Positions 1-9,299 of a stretch of DNA of 64,000 nt are shown piece by piece (within the stretch, counting starts at the first letter, position 1; each line of letters begins with the position of its first letter). The position numbers and the translations under genes are program-made. The stretch comes from JAPULR01 sp965238215 (GTDB taxonomy: Bacteria; Chloroflexota; Dehalococcoidia; Lucifugimonadales; GCA-2712585): the NCBI GenBank assembly GCA_965238215.1, contig OZ250180.1, positions 248,001-312,000 of the forward strand, in the 5' to 3' direction. The notes under the pieces are model-generated. The model made no database searches and was not told the origin of the DNA. It saw only the letters and a program-made list of their open reading frames with translations.

Positions 1-627
1 GATCGACCTGTACGCCATGGGGACTCCGTCTATCGAATCTTTTATGTGAGAGGCAAAGACGCGTCCTACTTCCAGGCTGTAATTGTCGATGACGATGATG
101 ATCCTGCGAGGTACAGTTTCAAATACACGCCCAGTCGCCCCTTGCCAGCCGGGCGGTACAAGGTACGCTTCAATTATCAGCTGCCTGATGATATTCCTTG
201 TGGCTTTATTCCCGACCCCGTTAGGCGCCTAGAAGTGACTGCAGAGCCTCCCGCCGGCACCCTCCACGAGGCGTTCTTCGACCCGGTGAATGTTGGCACG
301 TCAGTGAAAGCCGACGCGACCAATGGGGTGCTCAAGCCCACGTCCTTCACGGTAGGCGGGACGGCCACGGAGCTCACGAGCCTTGAGTGGAGCAACAACC
401 AGGTTGTCCTGACCCTTGGCACCCACGTGTCTCTGAGCGGCCAGGTGTTGGAATTCATCGCCCTCGACGGCAGCATCGCCCTCTCCCTCCTCACCGACAA
501 CGCAACGGTGGACAGCACGGCGGGGACGTACACGTGGTCCATGTCGAGCCAGCCGTGGTCCAATGGGGACAAACTCATGCTGCGTCTTCGTGAGGCCACA
601 ACCCCTCCAACCACACCCACCCCATGA
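1..627 (+). CDS. C-terminal part of a secreted/surface protein (5' end outside window)
   Basis: The frame is open from the first base, and the GTG at 46 is only an internal codon, so the gene begins upstream of the window. The visible 208 residues are beta-rich and Ig-like (PLPAGRYKVRFNYQLPDD), followed by a domain beginning near EAFFDPVNVG with alternating hydrophobic strands and ending in a Thr/Pro tail (TTPPTTPTP). No catalytic motif is visible. The composition fits an extracellular adhesion or structural domain. Its TGA overlaps the ATG of the nuclease gene (ATGA at 624-627), so the two are probably cotranscribed. Function unknown. Confidence 0.7.
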   Translation, partial: DRPVRHGDSVYRIFYVRGKDASYFQAVIVDDDDDPARYSFKYTPSRPLPAGRYKVRFNYQLPDDIPCGFIPDPVRRLEVTAEPPAGTLHEAFFDPVNVGTSVKADATNGVLKPTSFTVGGTATELTSLEWSNNQVVLTLGTHVSLSGQVLEFIALDGSIALSLLTDNATVDSTAGTYTWSMSSQPWSNGDKLMLRLREATTPPTTPTP

Positions 628-1181
628 ACCTCAAGCGGGGCGATTCTTTTTCCGTTAGAGTGACTCGCGTCAAGGACGGCGACGGCATGACGGCAGTCCG
701 GCTGGGCTGGTTCAGACGCACCCGCGAGACCCTAGAAATCCGTCTCCACGGCATCGACGCGCCGGAGTACGACCAGCCTTTGGGCAAAGAGGCCACCCAT
801 CGGCTGAGAAGAATCGCAGAGGGCAAGCGCTTCACCCTGAAAGTTTGGGAGCCGCAGGACCAGTTTGGCCGCGTCGTCGGCGTTCTCTACCACAGGAAGC
901 TTGGGCAGTCCGTCAACCGGCAGATGGTGGAGTCGGGCATGGCCTATCGCTTCACCCGCTACGGCGAGATGAACGGCCTCGGCTTCGCCAACGCCGAAAG
1001 AACGGCTAGACGCAAAAAACTCGGCGTCTGGAGTTTACCCAAGGGCGGCGTCCGCCCATGGCATCACCGGCAGCGCCAGCGCGCCGATGCGCGCAGACGA
1101 CAGAGCATCGAGTACCAAGTCCTTAGGCTGGTCTTTAAGCCCCTCCTATGGTTGCTGCGGAAGCTCTTTCGACTCCGTTAG
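624..1181 (+). CDS. Thermonuclease (staphylococcal nuclease-like) protein
   Basis: A 185-residue SNase-fold protein predicted to hydrolyse DNA or RNA with Ca2+. The catalytic set of the family is complete. Asp20 lies in VKDGDGM, Arg40, Asp45 and Glu48 in RLHGIDAPE, and Arg83 in FGRVVG; these match D21, R35, D40, E43 and R87 of staphylococcal nuclease. The last 40 residues are very basic (HHRQRQRADARRRQ) and end in a hydrophobic-basic helix (LLWLLRKLFRLR), an unusual tail that could bind nucleic acid or membrane. No signal peptide is evident. Starts on an ATGA overlap with the upstream surface-protein gene. Confidence 0.88.
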   Translation: MNLKRGDSFSVRVTRVKDGDGMTAVRLGWFRRTRETLEIRLHGIDAPEYDQPLGKEATHRLRRIAEGKRFTLKVWEPQDQFGRVVGVLYHRKLGQSVNRQMVESGMAYRFTRYGEMNGLGFANAERTARRKKLGVWSLPKGGVRPWHHRQRQRADARRRQSIEYQVLRLVFKPLLWLLRKLFRLR

Positions 1182-1215
1182 GCAGCCCACGAAGTGACAC
1201 GAATAACAGCGATGG

Positions 1216-1244
1216 TTGACCGCTCCCCGCGCTCCGGATAGCAT
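1216..1244 (+). promoter_or_regulatory. Sigma70-type promoter giving a leaderless mRNA
   Basis: TTGACC (1216-1221), a 17-bp spacer, then TAGCAT (1239-1244), which is 7 bp before the ATG at 1252. The predicted transcription start coincides with the start codon. This explains why no Shine-Dalgarno is present and shows that the in-frame TTG at 1216 is a -35 element, not a start. Confidence 0.55.
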
Positions 1245-1251
1245 TGCTCCC

Positions 1252-2238
1252 ATGCTGATTCTCAATCGCAAAGACGTGGAGCGGCTGCTGGAGCTGGACG
1301 CGCTGATTGACGCCCTTGGGCCGGCCATGGCCGAACTCAGCAGCGGCGGCGTGTCCCAGCCCCAGCGCATCGCCGCACAGGTCCGGGAACGGGAAGGCAA
1401 TCTGCTCGTGATGCCCGCCTACCTGCCAAGTTCCAAGGCGCTTGCCGTCAAGCTGGTCAGCGTCTTTCCCCACAACCACAGGCTGGGCATACCCAGCCAT
1501 CAGGCCCTCATCGCCGTCTTCGACCCTGAAACGGGCGCGCCTACCGCCATCATGGATGGCGAGCACATAACCGCCATGCGCACTGCCGCCGGCTCCGCCC
1601 TCGCCACCCGTCTGCTTGCCCGGCCCGACGGCGGGGTTCTGGCCATCCTCGGCACTGGGATTCAGGCCAAGGCCCACGCCGTCGCCATTCCTCGCGTGCG
1701 CCCCATCACGGAAATTCGGATTGCGGGAAGAGACGCCGACAAGGCCATGACGCTGGCCCACGAGGTTTCGGCGGAACTCAGCGTACCTGCTGAAGGAACC
1801 GACTCTTTCGAAGACGCAGTATCGGGCGCAGATGTCGTTTGCGCCTGCACCCACGCCGATTCGCCGGTGATTTTGGGAAGGTGGCTGACCCCCGGCACCC
1901 ACGTCAACTCCGTCGGGCTGAACTTCCAGGGGCGTGAATTGGACGACGAGACGGTGCGCCTGTCGAGCGTGTTTGTAGAGTCCCGAGAAGCTGCGCTGGC
2001 CCCAAGTCCCGCGGGGGCCAACGACCTGACCTGGCCCATCAGAGACGGGGTTATCGACGAAACTCACGTGCTGGCGCAAATTGGCGAACTGGTGTCAGGC
2101 GCGCATCCGGGCCGGACCTCCGACAGGCAGATCACCCTCTACAAGTCGGTGGGGGTAGCGGCCCAGGACGCCGTAGCCGCCCAGATGATTTTTGCGGCGG
2201 CAATGAAAAAGGGCGTGGGCTTGGAGATTACAATGTAG
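1252..2238 (+). CDS. Ornithine cyclodeaminase / mu-crystallin family protein
   Basis: A 328-residue NAD(P)-dependent enzyme of the OCD/mu-crystallin/alanine dehydrogenase family. A substrate lysine lies in LAVKLVSVFPHN, followed by the family segment DGEHITAMRTAAGSALATR and a Rossmann GxGxQA loop (LGTGIQAKAH). Members deaminate ornithine to proline, reduce cyclic imines or oxidise amino acids; the substrate cannot be read from sequence. The start is set at the ATG at 1252, which gives the usual family length and fits a leaderless promoter. A 33-bp palindrome overlaps the stop codon and may act as terminator. Confidence 0.85.
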   Translation: MLILNRKDVERLLELDALIDALGPAMAELSSGGVSQPQRIAAQVREREGNLLVMPAYLPSSKALAVKLVSVFPHNHRLGIPSHQALIAVFDPETGAPTAIMDGEHITAMRTAAGSALATRLLARPDGGVLAILGTGIQAKAHAVAIPRVRPITEIRIAGRDADKAMTLAHEVSAELSVPAEGTDSFEDAVSGADVVCACTHADSPVILGRWLTPGTHVNSVGLNFQGRELDDETVRLSSVFVESREAALAPSPAGANDLTWPIRDGVIDETHVLAQIGELVSGAHPGRTSDRQITLYKSVGVAAQDAVAAQMIFAAAMKKGVGLEITM

Positions 2239-2265
2239 GGGCAGGTTTGAAACCTGCCCCTACAT
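2233..2265. repeat. Perfect palindromic repeat (REP-like), possible terminator
   Basis: A 33-bp perfect palindrome with 16-bp arms around a central G at 2249. The arm reads ATGTAGGGGCAGGTTT. It overlaps the stop codon of the cyclodeaminase gene. Relatives of the same GTAGGGGC-GGTTTGAAACC design occur at 54641-54671 and 57791-57887. Confidence 0.85.
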
Positions 2266-2300
2266 CATTCCGCTCCCGATTTGTCAGACCGCTGATCGAG

Positions 2301-3425
2301 TTAGTTCTTGCCCAGCACCCGCGGGCCGTACAGACTGACGGAGTTGTCCCAAAGAATCTTCCGCTTCGTCCCCTCTTCGATGTTGTGGCCGAGGAAGCTG
2401 TCGACCGCGCCCGGAATCGGCGCGTCGGGGTGGGGCCAGTCCGTGTTGAAAATCAGGTTGTCCTTCAACTGGGAAGCCGCGAACTCCAACTGCCCTTCGT
2501 CCGCGTCGCAAGCCACGAAGCACTGTCGGGCGAAGTATTCGCTAGGCTTCAGGCGGACCTCTTCGCCGTACTGGAAGCGGCCTTGACGACCCACTGCGTG
2601 GTCGTCCATTCGGCTCAGCCACCAGGGGGTCCAGCCGGCGTTGGCCTCCAGGAAGGACACCCGCAGGTTGGGGAACCTGTCCAGCACCTCGCCGAAAATG
2701 AGTGTCCCCATGGCCAGCATGGCGTCCAGGGGGAAGGAGAGGGCGTGGCTCACCGAGGCCAGGGTGGGCGTGGTGGTGTAGTCCTTAAACACCCGTTGTT
2801 GGGAGCCGCCGCCGTGGAAGGACGCCGCCAGGCTAAGCTCGTCGAGGGTCTCCCATAGGGGGTTGAACTCCTCGTCGGACCACTTTCGAGACCCCCCCGG
2901 ATCGGGAAGGTTGATGGCCGTCGCCTGAGGACAGGGGGCCATCCGGCGCGCCTCTTCGATAGCCTCGTTCACGTCCAGCAGGGTCACCTGGCCGATGAAC
3001 TGCACGCGACCATCGGAGTCCTTACAGTAGTCCGTGGCCCAGTTGTTGTAGGCGCGAACCAGCGCGGCCTGCAGCTTGGGGTCCGTGATGTGTTCAGATG
3101 TGGCGCTGTTGCCGTTTGTAGGGAATCCCACCTGAATGTCCAACCCCTCCTTGTCAATCTCCGTCAGGCGGTCGGGGAGCGCCCACCAGTTGCGCCAGGC
3201 GTCGCCGTAGCGATCCTCACAGTCGGCGAACACGCTCTCCGGTCGAACGGAGCCGCGGCCCTCCGGGAAGGCCTCGCACGGGTGGTAGTTGAAGAGATAC
3301 CGGCCCACGTGGCCGCTCACCAGCGGGCGGCGGTGGTGGAACGGCTGCTCCACGTAGTTGTCCCATATGTCCAGAGGTTCCTGCATGTGCCCATCCCCGT
3401 CAATGATCCTGAATCCGTTTCTCAT
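2301..3425 (-). CDS. Amidohydrolase family 2 (ACMSD-like TIM-barrel) protein
   Basis: A 374-residue metal-dependent hydrolase/decarboxylase of the amidohydrolase-2 clan. Metal-site motifs are DGDGH (residues 9-13), SFHGGG in the middle and NTDWPHPD near the end. Family members hydrolyse or decarboxylate small aromatic or lactone substrates in the cytoplasm. The start is placed at 3425 because TAAGGAGG lies just upstream; the open frame extends to 3479 but lacks a ribosome site there. Two better-matched paralogs with a VSGDSHVD start lie at 45325 and 53393; this one is more distant. Substrate unknown. Confidence 0.82.
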   Translation of the reverse strand: MRNGFRIIDGDGHMQEPLDIWDNYVEQPFHHRRPLVSGHVGRYLFNYHPCEAFPEGRGSVRPESVFADCEDRYGDAWRNWWALPDRLTEIDKEGLDIQVGFPTNGNSATSEHITDPKLQAALVRAYNNWATDYCKDSDGRVQFIGQVTLLDVNEAIEEARRMAPCPQATAINLPDPGGSRKWSDEEFNPLWETLDELSLAASFHGGGSQQRVFKDYTTTPTLASVSHALSFPLDAMLAMGTLIFGEVLDRFPNLRVSFLEANAGWTPWWLSRMDDHAVGRQGRFQYGEEVRLKPSEYFARQCFVACDADEGQLEFAASQLKDNLIFNTDWPHPDAPIPGAVDSFLGHNIEEGTKRKILWDNSVSLYGPRVLGKN

Positions 3426-3563
3426 TCCAGCCTCCTTAATTCGAAATACAATTCGGCATCGCATTCTAACCGACGCCATACCTTGAGCTTAAATAGCAGA
3501 ATAGCGAGATATGGGGCGGTTGTCCAGAAGCGGAGCAGGGGATACGCCCCAAGAACTATGACT

Positions 3564-5756
3564 CTACGAAAGCCCCTTCTGCTGATTCAGATACATGCGC
3601 GCCAACCGTAACTCTTCATAGTCAATACCATCGCCCAGTCGATCCTTCACTGGGGCCAATTGGGTATTCCCAAACTCCTGAAATGCCTTTTTGATTTCCA
3701 CCAGCCTACTCCCTGTGGGAGCCATCTGCTTCAAGTCTACGAACTCTCCATTGTCAACGATGCGTTCAATGTGGCCGACTATGGTGGACCTGGTGAACCC
3801 TCGCTTCGAGGCTATTTCGTCCAAGCTATGCCCTTGTTCCAACAGCTGCCTCGTCTTCTCGTGAGTAGGACTCAGCTGATTCCCGTATGTGTCCCTACGG
3901 AGATTATTGCCTGTCCGCCTATGGTTCGCTCCCCTATCTATAGTTATACTGTTTGCTCTAACGTAGTCTCGAATGACGCTGGTGAATTTTGAGCCGTACT
4001 CTTGCAGCTTCAAACGGCCCACCCCATGTATATCGGAGAATTCGTGCTCGTCCCGGGGATATATCGCGGCCATTTGCATTAATGAGGCGTCCCCAAAGAC
4101 CACATAGGGAGGAACGTTGCGCTCTTCAGCAAGCTGTCTTCGTAGAGCGCGTAATTCTTCAAACAACTTTGCATCGAAGACAACGGGATCTGTTGGGCGA
4201 TGTGATGGAGACGATTGTCTCGCATCCGCCGGTCTTGCCAGTGTTAGGGTTTGGCGCTCCCGCAAGAACTTCCAGCCTGCTTCGGATAGAGACAGTGTGG
4301 GGTAATCGTCGTTGCTGCGAACCAGCAGCCCCTTTTCCTGCAACTGTACAACCAACTCCTTCAACTGTGCCTTACTAAAATCCGTAACGATGCCGTAGAC
4401 GCTCAGTTTGTCGTGGTCACCAGCAGAAATCCGCTTGCTCTTACTCCCTACGAGCACATCCACAACATGGTTCGTACCGAATCTTTCCCCGGTTCGGGCC
4501 ACCGCCGACAGGACCTTCTGGGCAACCTCAGTGGCGTCGAATGTCTTCCTGGGTTGCAAGCAAACGTCACACCCGCCGCAGGATTCTTCCTTCCAATCTT
4601 CTCCAAAATATCCGAGCAGGAAGCGGCGGCGGCAAGTCGTCGCTTGCGCGTACTCCACCATCTTGTCCAACTTCTGGCGGGCGTTGCGCTGCTCGACATC
4701 GTCTTCCATCTGGCGGATGAAGTATTCCTGCTTGACCCCGTCTGCAAGACTGAAGAAAGTTACACAATCGCTGGCCAGCCCATCTCTACCTGCTCGACCC
4801 GTCTCCTGGTAATACCTTTCAATGGATTTGGGCAGGCTGTAATGTACAACCAGCCTCACGTCCGGCTTGTCTATCCCCATGCCAAAGGCGATGGTCGCAG
4901 TAATTATTGGCACTCTATCCTGAATGAAATTATCCTGGGTTTTCCTCCGAGTCTCTGAGTCCAAGCCAGCGTGATAAGGAAGGGCAGAAAAGCCATTGGC
5001 GTTCAACTGACTGGCCACGTTCTCAGTGTCTTTTCTGGAGAAGCAATAAATGATTGTGGACTGGCCGCGGTGTTCTTCAAGCAGTGAAATGAGTTCGCCA
5101 TAAACATTCCTGTCCCTGGGCCGCACCCAATAGTTGAGGTTCGACCTGTTGAAGCTGGAGATATAAGTTCGGTCCTGACCCAGCCCCAGCTGGTCCGTGA
5201 TATCTTTGCGAACCCTTTCAGTCGCCGTGGCAGTCAGGGCTATGACTGGCGTTGATGGGAAGCTGCGTCTAAGGTCCAACAAGTTGCGATAATCGGGACG
5301 GAACTCGTGGCCCCATTCGGAGATGCAGTGGGCTTCGTCAATCGCTATCAAGCTGAGATCGATATCCTGTAGAAGGCGTCGAAACCCGGGTACAGGGAGA
5401 CGCTCCGGCGCCACGTATAGGAGCCTAACGGCTCCATCCCTTACTTCTTTCTGGACGCGCAAACTCTCTTGATAGGATAGGCTGGAGTTGATGAATCGCG
5501 AGGGAATGCCGTTGGCATTGAGCGCGTCCACCTGGTCCTTCATTAGAGCTATTAGGGGCGATACCACCAAAGTGACGCCTTGAAGAATCAGAGAAGGAAG
5601 CTGATAGCAGAGGGACTTGCCGCCCCCCGTGGGCATGACGGCGAGCACATCCCGCTTGGCCAAGACATCGCGAATGATCTCTTCCTGCGGCTGCCAGAAG
5701 CTATCGTAGCCAAAGCTGGACTTCAGGATCGAAAGGGGATCAGCGGCGTTGGTCAT
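3564..5756 (-). CDS. recQ: ATP-dependent DNA helicase RecQ
   Basis: A 730-residue 3'-5' superfamily 2 helicase for recombination and fork repair. In order: motif 0 (FWQPQEEII, about 20), Walker A (MPTGGGKS, Lys47), DEAH box, the arginine finger region ETGRAGRDG, the RQC zinc cluster (CRRRFLLGYFGEDW followed by CGGCDVC), a winged helix, an HRDC domain (about 525-605), and a C-terminal helix-turn-helix extension (GHSLDEIASKRGFTRSTI). It is longer than E. coli RecQ (about 610) because of this extension, which is common in RecQ of other phyla. No Shine-Dalgarno is seen before the ATG. Confidence 0.96.
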   Translation of the reverse strand: MTNAADPLSILKSSFGYDSFWQPQEEIIRDVLAKRDVLAVMPTGGGKSLCYQLPSLILQGVTLVVSPLIALMKDQVDALNANGIPSRFINSSLSYQESLRVQKEVRDGAVRLLYVAPERLPVPGFRRLLQDIDLSLIAIDEAHCISEWGHEFRPDYRNLLDLRRSFPSTPVIALTATATERVRKDITDQLGLGQDRTYISSFNRSNLNYWVRPRDRNVYGELISLLEEHRGQSTIIYCFSRKDTENVASQLNANGFSALPYHAGLDSETRRKTQDNFIQDRVPIITATIAFGMGIDKPDVRLVVHYSLPKSIERYYQETGRAGRDGLASDCVTFFSLADGVKQEYFIRQMEDDVEQRNARQKLDKMVEYAQATTCRRRFLLGYFGEDWKEESCGGCDVCLQPRKTFDATEVAQKVLSAVARTGERFGTNHVVDVLVGSKSKRISAGDHDKLSVYGIVTDFSKAQLKELVVQLQEKGLLVRSNDDYPTLSLSEAGWKFLRERQTLTLARPADARQSSPSHRPTDPVVFDAKLFEELRALRRQLAEERNVPPYVVFGDASLMQMAAIYPRDEHEFSDIHGVGRLKLQEYGSKFTSVIRDYVRANSITIDRGANHRRTGNNLRRDTYGNQLSPTHEKTRQLLEQGHSLDEIASKRGFTRSTIVGHIERIVDNGEFVDLKQMAPTGSRLVEIKKAFQEFGNTQLAPVKDRLGDGIDYEELRLARMYLNQQKGLS

Positions 5757-5819
5757 ACTTGGGTAAAACGTTGTCGACGACTGACTTAAACCTCAGATGG
5801 GCATACCACCTTCCAGCCC

Positions 5820-7088
5820 CTAGTCCACCACCCGCTGGAAGGCCCGCCTCAGCCGCGGACCGATCTCCCGTAGATGCTCCAACGAGGCGTTGCTGAAGGC
5901 CAGCCGCACGTGGGTGTCCGGCATTTTCTCCTTGTTCACGTAGAAGTTGGTCCCCGGCGGGAAGAGCAGCCCCTCGTAGGCCGCCGCCGCCGACACCTCC
6001 GTGGAGGTGGCGCCGAGGCACTCGAACCAGAAGAAGAACCCGCCGCCATGTTCGTTGAAACGCACGTAAGGCTCGCAATGTTCCCGCAGCGAGTCAGCCA
6101 GCGTGCCGCACTTCTCACCATATATTGAACGCATCTTCCTAATGTGGGGGTCCAACCTGCCGGAGCCGATGAACTCCGCCAGCATGTGCAGCAGCAATGG
6201 GCTTGTTCCCATGTCGAACCGCACCCGACCCAGGGCGTCGATGTGCTCTTTTGAAGCCTGAATCCAGCCGGCCCTCAGCCCTGTGGCGATGACCTTGCTG
6301 AAGGTGCCAATCTTCAAGACTCCCGCGCCGTTGGCCATGGAGTAGATCGACTGGGGCGGCGCTTCTTCAAAGAAAAGCTCGCTGTAGGTGGCGTCCTCCA
6401 CGATAAGCACCTGCTCCCGGGCGCAGAGGTCGATGAGCTCCGCCCGTCGCGCTTCGGTAAGGGTGGTGCCGGTGGGGTTCTGGTAGTCGGGGTTCAGGTA
6501 GACCAATTTGACCCGCTTTCCTTCCGACTTCGCTCGCTGAATTGCGTCTGCCACGCCATCGACAGAGATGCCGTCTTCCTCCACCATCACCTCGATCAAC
6601 TCCGCCATGTGTCCCCGAATTGCCCGGGTGGTGCCGGAATAGGACGGCTCCTCCACTATTGCAACGTCGCCGGGGTCGATGAACGCCTGACACAGATTGT
6701 CGAGACAGCCGGAACCGCCGTTGTGGATGATGAAGTTGTCCGGCTCGAAACTCATGCCGTCGAGAGCAGACTGCCGCTCCGCCATCACCTCCCGAAGACC
6801 CTCGAAACCAAGAACGCCGCCGTACCGAAGCGCCTCCTGGGGTTTGTTGTTCAGGATGCGCCCCAGGGCCGCTTCCAATTCCCCGGAAGGCAGGGAGCCC
6901 GCGTCGGGAATGCCGCCGGCCGCGATGATGGGGTCCGGATGGGGGGCGGGTAGCTGCCAGCCGGTGCCGGCGTCCGTCGCCGTTCCCGCCCCGACGGTGA
7001 GTGCCGAATCCGACAGAAAATCCCGGATGTCCACCTTGGACCACACTTCCGACGCCTGGGCCGCGGCGCTTCCTGGTTTTGTAGTCAT
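5820..7088 (-). CDS. PLP-dependent class I/II aminotransferase (LysN/MocR-type domain)
   Basis: A 422-residue fold-type I aminotransferase. It shows the small-domain start with a glycine-rich approach (HNGGSGCLDNLCQAFIDPGD), the family stretch LVYLNPDYQNPTGTTL and the PLP lysine in IGTFSKVIATGLRAGW. It resembles 2-aminoadipate/aromatic aminotransferases of the LysN group and the C-terminal domain of MocR regulators, but has no DNA-binding domain. AGGAGAG precedes the ATG. The gene follows recQ on the same strand 63 bp away but is functionally unrelated; the amino donor is not predictable. Confidence 0.88.
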   Translation of the reverse strand: MTTKPGSAAAQASEVWSKVDIRDFLSDSALTVGAGTATDAGTGWQLPAPHPDPIIAAGGIPDAGSLPSGELEAALGRILNNKPQEALRYGGVLGFEGLREVMAERQSALDGMSFEPDNFIIHNGGSGCLDNLCQAFIDPGDVAIVEEPSYSGTTRAIRGHMAELIEVMVEEDGISVDGVADAIQRAKSEGKRVKLVYLNPDYQNPTGTTLTEARRAELIDLCAREQVLIVEDATYSELFFEEAPPQSIYSMANGAGVLKIGTFSKVIATGLRAGWIQASKEHIDALGRVRFDMGTSPLLLHMLAEFIGSGRLDPHIRKMRSIYGEKCGTLADSLREHCEPYVRFNEHGGGFFFWFECLGATSTEVSAAAAYEGLLFPPGTNFYVNKEKMPDTHVRLAFSNASLEHLREIGPRLRRAFQRVVD

Positions 7089-7227
7089 ATCGCTCTCCTA
7101 TTGCTGGTTACGCTTGCGGGATGTGCAAAAGCAGACATCAAACGCTGGTAAAAGTCTACCACATAATAAAATTCCGTGAAGCAAACCCAACAGTCGGTAA
7201 GGGCATGGCCAAAGGCTGCGCCTCCCT

Positions 7228-9051
7228 TTAGCTTGGGTCCATCACCCGGCCAAGAAACAGGATGGTACCCGTCGGTTCGTCTCGAATTAGGAATATGAAG
7301 GGCCGGTCCAGTGTTACGGTAACCGGCTCTTTTTCAAGCGGCGCAGACGTGAGCATCGCCGCACCTGTTGCTGCTGCCGCCTCAGTGCCCTCTTCATTCA
7401 CCGATACAAATGCTTTGTGAATCACTGCGGAAATCCATAGATCTGCCGAGTTGGAAATGCCGGAGAAGTCGGCTGCTCCGCCGAAGGCATCGGCCATTCC
7501 CATTTTCGCAAGTGTTTGGCCGAGCATGAATTCAGACTCGAATTCAAACTTAGGCATAGTCAATGTAATGTCCCTTTCCTCTAGCTCCTCTACGACTTGG
7601 TCCAGAATTTCGGCAGTCAACGAAGCCTCCAAGTCTTCGAAACCTCCTTCATCGGGCAGAATGGCTGTCATTGACAGCTCCCAGGTGCTGTAGGGAATTT
7701 CGACCACCTGAAATCCATCTCCCTGTGCATAATATACCTCCTTATAGTGATAATTGTCGGTCATCATAGGGACTTCGACTGTCCCACCGTTCAATGGGTG
7801 AAATGGGCGTTCAACTGTGTCTTCAGGCGGAAAGGGCCAGAGCCATGAAGCGTTGAAATAGATAGCGTTAGTGAGCACCAGGCGGGTTCGAGCGTCAATA
7901 GTCCCCGGTGGGAACAGATCTAGGATTTTGCCCTCCGTCTCTTCCGCGACCCAATCGTTAATTGTGACGCGGCATTCTTCAGACGCAGCGGCAAAGTCCA
8001 GTGACCTAATGCCAACCCCGTAATTGTTCGCCAGCGTATCCACGTAATCTCTAGCGAGATTAAGTCCTTTCTGGCCCCATACTGCGTTAACAATGTGCAG
8101 CCGGAAATTGAAATCCTCCTCATCAGAGCCACTTGACGTCCGGCGATCGTTACCCCTAGACCGTAAAACGCGGGATAGGGTCTGTAAAGCGGGATGAAGC
8201 TTCCTCTGCGTCAGGCTAAAACGAAGAGTGTCCCCCATTTGCCGCTCCGTCTCGCCCCTGGCTCCGGCATAAGCTATTGCAAGTGCCTGGGAAACGCTGA
8301 AGGGGGAGAAGAAGAGGTTTACCTCGCCGTCACTCAACGCCCTGTACAGGTCGAAGGCAAAACTGCGGTTGTCGCGCGCTAGGTTGAGGACATCAAGGTC
8401 CACCTTCCCGGCAATGCTGCTCATGTTCGATCCCCCACCCTCTACAGGGCAAGGATTGGGTACAGGGGTAGTGGTGATAGACGTAGGCTGCGGTTCGGCC
8501 TCCTTTCTGTCCACTATGGGCGAAGGCTTTGGAGTTGGCTCAGGGGTGGCAGCGACGGCAAAAGGCGTAGGCTGCGGTTGGGCCTCTTTTCCATCTACTG
8601 TAGGTGAAGGATTTGGAGTTGGCTTAGGGGTGGGCACGACAGCAACAGACGTAGGCTTCGGTTGGTCGTCTTCTCCGTCCACCGTAGACGAGGGCTTGGG
8701 GGTTGGTGCAGAGGTGGGCGTGACGGCGACAGGCTTAGGCTGTGGTTGGGCCTCTTCTCCGTCCACCGTAGACGAGGGCTTGGGGGTTGGTGCAGAGGTG
8801 GGCGTGACGGCGACAGGCGTAGGCTGTGGTTGGGCCTCTTCTACGTCCACCGTAGACGAGGGCTTGGGGGTTGGTGCAGAGGTGGGCGTGACGGTGACAG
8901 GCGTAGGCTGCGGTTGCTCGTCTTCGCCGTCACCACTACCGCAAGCTTGAAGGACGAGGGAAAGGGAAAGCAAGAGGAACAAACCCAGCAGGAGCTTGGG
9001 CACAGAGCTGCCTTTGGTTGTTGCCGTGGTTTTGGAGAGGTAGTTGGGCAT
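7228..9051 (-). CDS. Lipoprotein serpin 1 (protease inhibitor)
   Basis: A 607-residue predicted surface lipoprotein. Residues 19-37 form a lipoprotein signal peptide (lipobox LQAC, Cys37). Then come about five 28-residue Pro/Thr repeats (to about 206) and a full serpin domain. The hinge EEGTEAAAAT is the consensus of inhibitory serpins, followed by the loop GAAMLTSAPLEKEP and the closing motif DRPFIFLIRDEPTGTILFLG. Inhibitory serpins trap serine or cysteine proteases by loop insertion. The P1 residue is probably in the MLTS stretch. It is the last of three tandem paralogs and has its own promoter. The linker is the longest of the three. Confidence 0.93.
   Translation of the reverse strand: MPNYLSKTTATTKGSSVPKLLLGLFLLLSLSLVLQACGSGDGEDEQPQPTPVTVTPTSAPTPKPSSTVDVEEAQPQPTPVAVTPTSAPTPKPSSTVDGEEAQPQPKPVAVTPTSAPTPKPSSTVDGEDDQPKPTSVAVVPTPKPTPNPSPTVDGKEAQPQPTPFAVAATPEPTPKPSPIVDRKEAEPQPTSITTTPVPNPCPVEGGGSNMSSIAGKVDLDVLNLARDNRSFAFDLYRALSDGEVNLFFSPFSVSQALAIAYAGARGETERQMGDTLRFSLTQRKLHPALQTLSRVLRSRGNDRRTSSGSDEEDFNFRLHIVNAVWGQKGLNLARDYVDTLANNYGVGIRSLDFAAASEECRVTINDWVAEETEGKILDLFPPGTIDARTRLVLTNAIYFNASWLWPFPPEDTVERPFHPLNGGTVEVPMMTDNYHYKEVYYAQGDGFQVVEIPYSTWELSMTAILPDEGGFEDLEASLTAEILDQVVEELEERDITLTMPKFEFESEFMLGQTLAKMGMADAFGGAADFSGISNSADLWISAVIHKAFVSVNEEGTEAAAATGAAMLTSAPLEKEPVTVTLDRPFIFLIRDEPTGTILFLGRVMDPS
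8430..8922. repeat. 84-bp coding minisatellite in serpin 1 linker
   Basis: Tandem 84-bp units encode 28-residue repeats of the type EAQPQPTPVAVTPTSAPTPK plus PSSTVDGE. There are about five full units and one partial unit. The three nearest the signal peptide are nearly identical and the distal ones have diverged. They form an extended, probably glycosylated stalk between the lipid anchor and the inhibitor domain. Confidence 0.85.
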
Positions 9052-9096
9052 GATGGCGAGATGTCTCTACAATCTTGTAGTCCCAAGAGGTTGGTG

Positions 9097-9126
9097 AATA
9101 TATGTGCTAAGGCGCCTACTTGTCAA
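9097..9126 (-). promoter_or_regulatory. Promoter of serpin 1
   Basis: On the minus strand TTGACA (9126-9121), an 18-bp spacer and TATATT (9102-9097), giving a leader of about 40 nt. The same layout is found before serpins 2 and 3, with the spacer ending in TAGCACA in serpins 1 and 2. Confidence 0.72.
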
Positions 9127-9299
9127 CCACTCCTATGGAGGCGGGACCCATCCCTCTACGTGCGCCGCCTGTCGAGTTGGGCAAAAAACTCGTCAAAAGT
9201 GATACGGGGATTGATGGAATCGGCCATAGTCCGTGTCGAAAGAACAATGCCTCGATTACAGAAGAGAAGGCAAAGACCGGGCAGCTAAAACCCCGGCCC

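Noticed and set aside
1135..2079. 314-codon open frame on the minus strand
   Set aside because: Antisense to the ornithine cyclodeaminase gene, which has clear family motifs; caused by high GC.
8430..8922. Regularly spaced repeats suggesting CRISPR
   Set aside because: Units are contiguous 84-bp coding repeats in frame with the serpin linker; no unique spacers.
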